Positions 60,376-64,000 of a stretch of DNA of 64,000 nucleotides are shown here, piece after piece. Where the stretch lies: NCBI RefSeq assembly GCF_024347215.1, contig NZ_AP025282.1, positions 1,426,001 to 1,490,000 on the forward strand. The letters are read 5' to 3'. The notes below the pieces were generated by a model. That model was given only the letters and a program-made list of their open reading frames with translations, searched no databases and was not told the DNA's origin. The DNA comes from Aliamphritea ceti (lineage in GTDB: Bacteria; Pseudomonadota; Gammaproteobacteria; Pseudomonadales; Balneatricaceae). The position numbers and the translations under genes were made by a program. Numbering within the stretch: position 1 is the first letter of the stretch; the number at the start of each line of letters is the position of its first letter.

Positions 60376-61676
60376 ATCTGTTTAGCCGGTTGACCGGAAG
60401 GGGCGTTAACAGCGGCCCGCAGATAGCAACGCCTGTTAATCAGGTATTGCCATTTGATGCCTGGTTACTGGCGGCAGGTTTAAGCTTGATGCTGATCGGT
60501 TTTGTGATGATCAGTTCTGCGTCTATTGAGGTGGCATCAGTTAAAAATAACAATCCGTTTTTCTACATGATACGGCATGGGATTTTTATTTTGCTGGGGC
60601 TGGCAGGAGCTGTAATTGTAACTCGGATTCCCATGGCGTTGTGGCAGCGAACAGGTCCCTGGTTATTGTTTGTTGGTTTGGCTTTGCTGGTGTTGGTTTT
60701 ACTGGTTGGCCGGGAAGTTAATGGCAGTACCCGTTGGATTGGTTTTGGTCCGATTAATCTGCAGGCATCTGAAATTGCCAAATTCAGTATGGTTATTTAT
60801 CTGGCGGGTTATCTGGTGCGGCGCTTATCTGAAGTGCGTTCCAGCTGGAAAGGTGTTGCCAAGCCAGCGTTACCTTTAGCGTTTTTTGTATTGTTACTGA
60901 TTCTTGAGCCTGATTTTGGTGCTGCTGTTGTGCTTATGGGAACAGTAATGGGCATGATTTTTTTAGGTGGTATGAAGTTCGGACAGTTTTTACTGGTGGT
61001 TACCGGTTGTTTATCGGTAATCGCTACGTTGGCAGTAGTGCAGCCATACCGGATGCAGCGCTTACAGACCTTTCTGGATCCCTGGGCGGATCCTTATGGT
61101 AGCGGTTATCAGCTGGCACAGGCGCAAATTGCATTTGGTCGCGGTGACTGGTTTGGTACGGGCTTGGGTAACAGTGTACAGAAGCTGTTTTATTTGCCTG
61201 AAGCGCACACTGATTTTGTGTTTTCAGTTTTGGCTGAAGAAATGGGCGGTGTCGGCGCTTTGTTTGTCGTGGCGTTATATGTGGTGTTGGTACTGCGTAT
61301 TTTTATTATTGGGCGGCAGGCTGAAAAGCAGGAACAGTTTTTCATGAGCTATGTCGCTTATGGTTTTGGCATCATGCTGGCTGCGCAGGCACTGATAAAT
61401 GTTGGGGTAAATGTTGGTGCTTTACCAACCAAAGGGCTTACCTTGCCGCTGCTTAGTTATGGCGGCAGTAGTTTGCTGGTATGCGCAGCTATGTTAGCTA
61501 TGGTGCTACGGATTGATTATGAGTTGAAAGTCTTACGGTTACAGCCCAAAGAGAAAGTAGAAAAGGCTGTACCTGAAAAGCAGACTAAGAAAAAAGTTAA
61601 AAAGAAGGCGGCAGCCACAGATGTTTCATCAGAATACGGTAAATCTCGAGAGGCAATAAATGTCAGTAGCGCATAA
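60372..61676 (+). CDS. ftsW: SEDS glycosyltransferase FtsW
   Basis: Polymerises septal glycan from lipid II with FtsI. 434 residues, ten helices. SEDS marks: REVNGSTRWIGFGPINLQAS (about 115-134), SEIAKFSMVIYLAGYL, LEPDFGAAVV, DPYGSGYQLAQAQIAFGRG and LPEAHTDFVFSVLAEEMG (about 275-292), GLTLPLLSYGGSS. A lysine-rich cytoplasmic tail of about 50 residues is longer than usual. Its last 17 bp overlap murG. Confidence 0.97.
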   Translation: MNLFSRLTGRGVNSGPQIATPVNQVLPFDAWLLAAGLSLMLIGFVMISSASIEVASVKNNNPFFYMIRHGIFILLGLAGAVIVTRIPMALWQRTGPWLLFVGLALLVLVLLVGREVNGSTRWIGFGPINLQASEIAKFSMVIYLAGYLVRRLSEVRSSWKGVAKPALPLAFFVLLLILEPDFGAAVVLMGTVMGMIFLGGMKFGQFLLVVTGCLSVIATLAVVQPYRMQRLQTFLDPWADPYGSGYQLAQAQIAFGRGDWFGTGLGNSVQKLFYLPEAHTDFVFSVLAEEMGGVGALFVVALYVVLVLRIFIIGRQAEKQEQFFMSYVAYGFGIMLAAQALINVGVNVGALPTKGLTLPLLSYGGSSLLVCAAMLAMVLRIDYELKVLRLQPKEKVEKAVPEKQTKKKVKKKAAATDVSSEYGKSREAINVSSA

Positions 61677-62754
61677 AACTTTACTGGTCATGGCTGGTGG
61701 AACCGGGGGGCATGTATTCCCGGCACTGGCATGCGCTGATTTATTGCGGGAACAAGGTGTTAACGTTGAGTGGCTGGGAACGGCCGCAGGTATTGAAGCA
61801 CGGGTTGTGCCTGATGCGGATATTAAGTTGCACTGTATTGATGTAACTGGCTTACGTGGCAAGGGCAAGTTGAGCTTGTTACTGGCGCCTTTTAAATTAT
61901 TAAAGGCCTGTTATCAGGCGTTGCGTGTATTACGTCAGGTGAAGCCGGATGCAGTGTTGGGGATGGGAGGCTTCGCTTCCGGTCCTGGTGGTGCCGCAGC
62001 GTATTTGTCAGGTGTACCGGTTATCGTACATGAGCAGAATGCTGCTGCCGGGATGACGAATAAGTTGTTAGCTAAAGTAGCCTGCGTTGTGATGGAGGCT
62101 TTTGGTGGTGCCTTTAACGATAAGGTTAAAACTCAGGTAGTGGGTAATCCTGTCAGGGGTAATATCCTGCAATTAGCGGAACCTGCAAAGCGATTTTCTG
62201 AACGTAATGGTGCGTTACGTTTATTAGTTGTCGGTGGTAGCTTAGGTGCTCAGGCAATTAATACCTTACTACCACAAGTATTGCAGGAGTTACCTGAAGG
62301 TCAGTTCGAAGTGTTACACCAGGCGGGTAAGCGTAATATTGACGCTACAAAACAGGCTTATGCATCTGCCGGATTATCAGAGCGGGATGATATTAGGGTA
62401 GTTGATTTTATTGATCGTATGGATGAAGCCTATGGCTGGGCGGATGTGGTTCTATGCCGTGCAGGTGCGCTTACGGTCAGTGAGCTAAGTATTGCTGGAG
62501 CGGCGGCGATATTAGTGCCGTTCCCGTATGCAGTTGATGATCATCAGACAGGTAATGCACGCTATCTGTCTGAGCAGGGAGCTGCCGTATTAGTGCAGCA
62601 GCGGGATCTGGATAAGAATCGTTTAATGACGTTGCTGACAGATGAGCTGTCTCAACGGGACAAATTATTAGAAATGGCGCAGTCGGCCAAACGCTTGGGT
62701 CGACCTGAGGCAACAGAAGTTGTTGCCAGAGCATGCCTTGAGGAAATGAAATAA
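61660..62754 (+). CDS. murG: Lipid II synthase MurG
   Basis: GT28 transferase that adds GlcNAc to lipid I. 364 residues. GGTGGHVFPALACADLL (about 13-29), MGGFASGPGGAAAYLSGVP, HEQNAAAGMTNKLLA, VVGGSLGAQAIN and the UDP-binding CRAGALTVSELSIAG (about 266-280). SD GAGG inside the end of ftsW; stop and murC start share one base (TAATG). Confidence 0.98.
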   Translation: MSVAHKTLLVMAGGTGGHVFPALACADLLREQGVNVEWLGTAAGIEARVVPDADIKLHCIDVTGLRGKGKLSLLLAPFKLLKACYQALRVLRQVKPDAVLGMGGFASGPGGAAAYLSGVPVIVHEQNAAAGMTNKLLAKVACVVMEAFGGAFNDKVKTQVVGNPVRGNILQLAEPAKRFSERNGALRLLVVGGSLGAQAINTLLPQVLQELPEGQFEVLHQAGKRNIDATKQAYASAGLSERDDIRVVDFIDRMDEAYGWADVVLCRAGALTVSELSIAGAAAILVPFPYAVDDHQTGNARYLSEQGAAVLVQQRDLDKNRLMTLLTDELSQRDKLLEMAQSAKRLGRPEATEVVARACLEEMK

Positions 62755-64000
62755 TGACACAGTCAACAGTGACGAGACATGACGTACCAGAAATGCGCCG
62801 GATTCGGCGGATACATTTTGTCGGTATAGGTGGCGTAGGTATGTGCGGCATTGCTGAAGTATTACTGAACCAGGGATATCAGATCAGTGGTTCTGATATC
62901 AAAGTATCAGCAACGACCCAGCATCTCGCTTCGATGGGGGCTGAGATATTCATCGGCCATAGTGAAGATAATATTACGGCTGCCAATGTTGTTGTTACTT
63001 CTACTGCAGTGAATGAAGAAAACCCTGAAGTAAAAGCAGCCCGTGAACGCCGGATACCGGTTGTACGCCGTGCCGAAATGCTGGCTGAGCTGATGCGTTA
63101 TCGTCACGGTGTTGCGGTTGCCGGGACACACGGTAAGACCACCACTACCAGTCTGCTGGCGTCAGTCATGGCTGAAGGGGAGCTTGATCCTACATTTGTA
63201 ATCGGTGGCCGTCTTAACAGTGCGGGTACCAATGCTAAATTGGGCGGTAGCCGATATCTGGTTGCAGAAGCTGACGAGAGTGATGCTTCATTCCTGCATT
63301 TGCAGCCGATGGTGGCTATTGTGACCAACATTGATGCTGATCATATGGATACCTATGGCGGCGATTTCGGCAAGCTGAAAAAAACCTTTGTGGATTTTTT
63401 GCATAATTTGCCTTTCTACGGTCTGGCAATACTTTGCCATGATGATCCGGTTGTTCGTGAAATTATGCCGGATATTGGTCGGCCGATGGTGACTTACGGT
63501 ATCGAGGAAGGAGCGGATTATCGTGCTATTGATATCAGCCAGCATGGAATGCATACACACTTCACGGTTACTCGTCCAGACGGACGTCCGGATTTACAGG
63601 TTACCCTGAATATGCCGGGTCATCATAACGTGCTTAATGCGTTGGCAACTATTGCAGTGGCCAGCGATGAAGGAATTGATGATGAAGCGATAAGCCGGGC
63701 ACTGGAAAAATTCCAGGGTGTTGGCCGACGTTTCCAAGTATTGGGTGATATCCCGGTTGAAGGTGGTGAAGTCATGCTAGTGGATGATTATGGCCATCAC
63801 CCCCGGGAAGTTCAGGCAACGATTAAGGCCGTTAAAGATGGCTGGCCAGAACGGCGTCTGGTGATGATCAATCAACCACACCGATATAGCCGAACCCGCG
63901 ATCTTTACGAAGACTTTGTTCAGGTATTGTCTGATGTGGATGTGTTGTTATTAATGGAAGTATATGCCGCAGGTGAAGAACCTGTTGCAGGTGCTGATAG
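62754..64000 (+). CDS. murC: UDP-MurNAc L-Ala ligase MurC (3' end outside window)
   Basis: Adds L-alanine to UDP-MurNAc, first of the Mur ligases. About 415 residues are present. RIHFVGIGGVGMCGIAEVLL (Rossmann-type start), ATP loop VAGTHGKTTTTSL (about 122-134), EADESDASFLHLQP, NIDADHMDTYGGDF and the C-terminal VDDYGHHPREVQATI (about 342-356). No frameshift seen up to the edge. Confidence 0.97.
   Translation, partial: MTQSTVTRHDVPEMRRIRRIHFVGIGGVGMCGIAEVLLNQGYQISGSDIKVSATTQHLASMGAEIFIGHSEDNITAANVVVTSTAVNEENPEVKAARERRIPVVRRAEMLAELMRYRHGVAVAGTHGKTTTTSLLASVMAEGELDPTFVIGGRLNSAGTNAKLGGSRYLVAEADESDASFLHLQPMVAIVTNIDADHMDTYGGDFGKLKKTFVDFLHNLPFYGLAILCHDDPVVREIMPDIGRPMVTYGIEEGADYRAIDISQHGMHTHFTVTRPDGRPDLQVTLNMPGHHNVLNALATIAVASDEGIDDEAISRALEKFQGVGRRFQVLGDIPVEGGEVMLVDDYGHHPREVQATIKAVKDGWPERRLVMINQPHRYSRTRDLYEDFVQVLSDVDVLLLMEVYAAGEEPVAGAD

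Overview
The window comes from a marine gammaproteobacterium, most likely of the Oceanospirillales (Oceanospirillaceae-like). This is inferred from gene content and order and from protein resemblance recalled from memory; no search was run. Supporting signs are a TRAP transporter under PdhR, rplM-rpsI-petABC-sspAB in that order, dolP-diaA-yraN-lpoA divergent from rsmI-rnpB, dnaX-ybaB-recR, and a canonical dcw cluster. It looks like ordinary chromosome: no insertion sequence, prophage, CRISPR array, tRNA or rRNA gene was seen.

Layout. 1-1148: 3'-truncated ammonium transporter with a sigma54-type promoter. 1391-5547: tRNA modification genes (mnmH, DTW/tapT), an unusual metallophosphoesterase and a sodium:solute symporter. 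5757-12508: a lactate/pyruvate uptake and oxidation unit (dctPQM-dld-usp) divergent from pdhR, with two PdhR-type operators between them. 13057-17704: aceE-aceF without lpd. 17765-23331: a minus-strand sugar-nucleotide operon (galU-pgi-ugd-like-vanZ-cpsG) whose UDP-glucose dehydrogenase homologue has lost its catalytic residues. 23988-26654: molybdopterin genes moaB-moeA-moaD-mobA. 26838-33162: zapE, rplM-rpsI, petABC, sspA, sspB. 33234-38132: envelope and cell-cycle genes (dolP, diaA, yraN, lpoA), rsmI and the RNase P RNA. 38693-41690: a Flp-pilin-like protein with a long Gly/Ser pentapeptide tract, then a membrane diguanylate cyclase. 41937-50998: dnaX (with a programmed frameshift site), ybaB, recR, rnd, ycgL, ycgN, a lipoprotein 5'-nucleotidase, a SEC-C protein, and a small homocysteine-methyltransferase-like protein behind a structured leader. 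51457-64000: mraZ-rsmH-ftsL-ftsI-murE-murF-mraY-murD-ftsW-murG-murC (3'-truncated).

How it fits together. PdhR senses pyruvate in relatives; here its operators sit on the promoter of a 2-oxoacid/lactate-type TRAP system and D-lactate dehydrogenase, while the pyruvate dehydrogenase genes carry different palindromes upstream, one resembling RpiR-family (HexR/RccR) sites. The sugar-nucleotide operon supplies UDP-glucose and mannose/glucose-1-phosphate for surface polysaccharide, and the dcw cluster builds and splits the wall.

The least explained items are the pilin-like repeat protein (38693-39592), the UGD-like pseudoenzyme (19527-20789), and the leader-controlled HMT-like protein (50311-50998).
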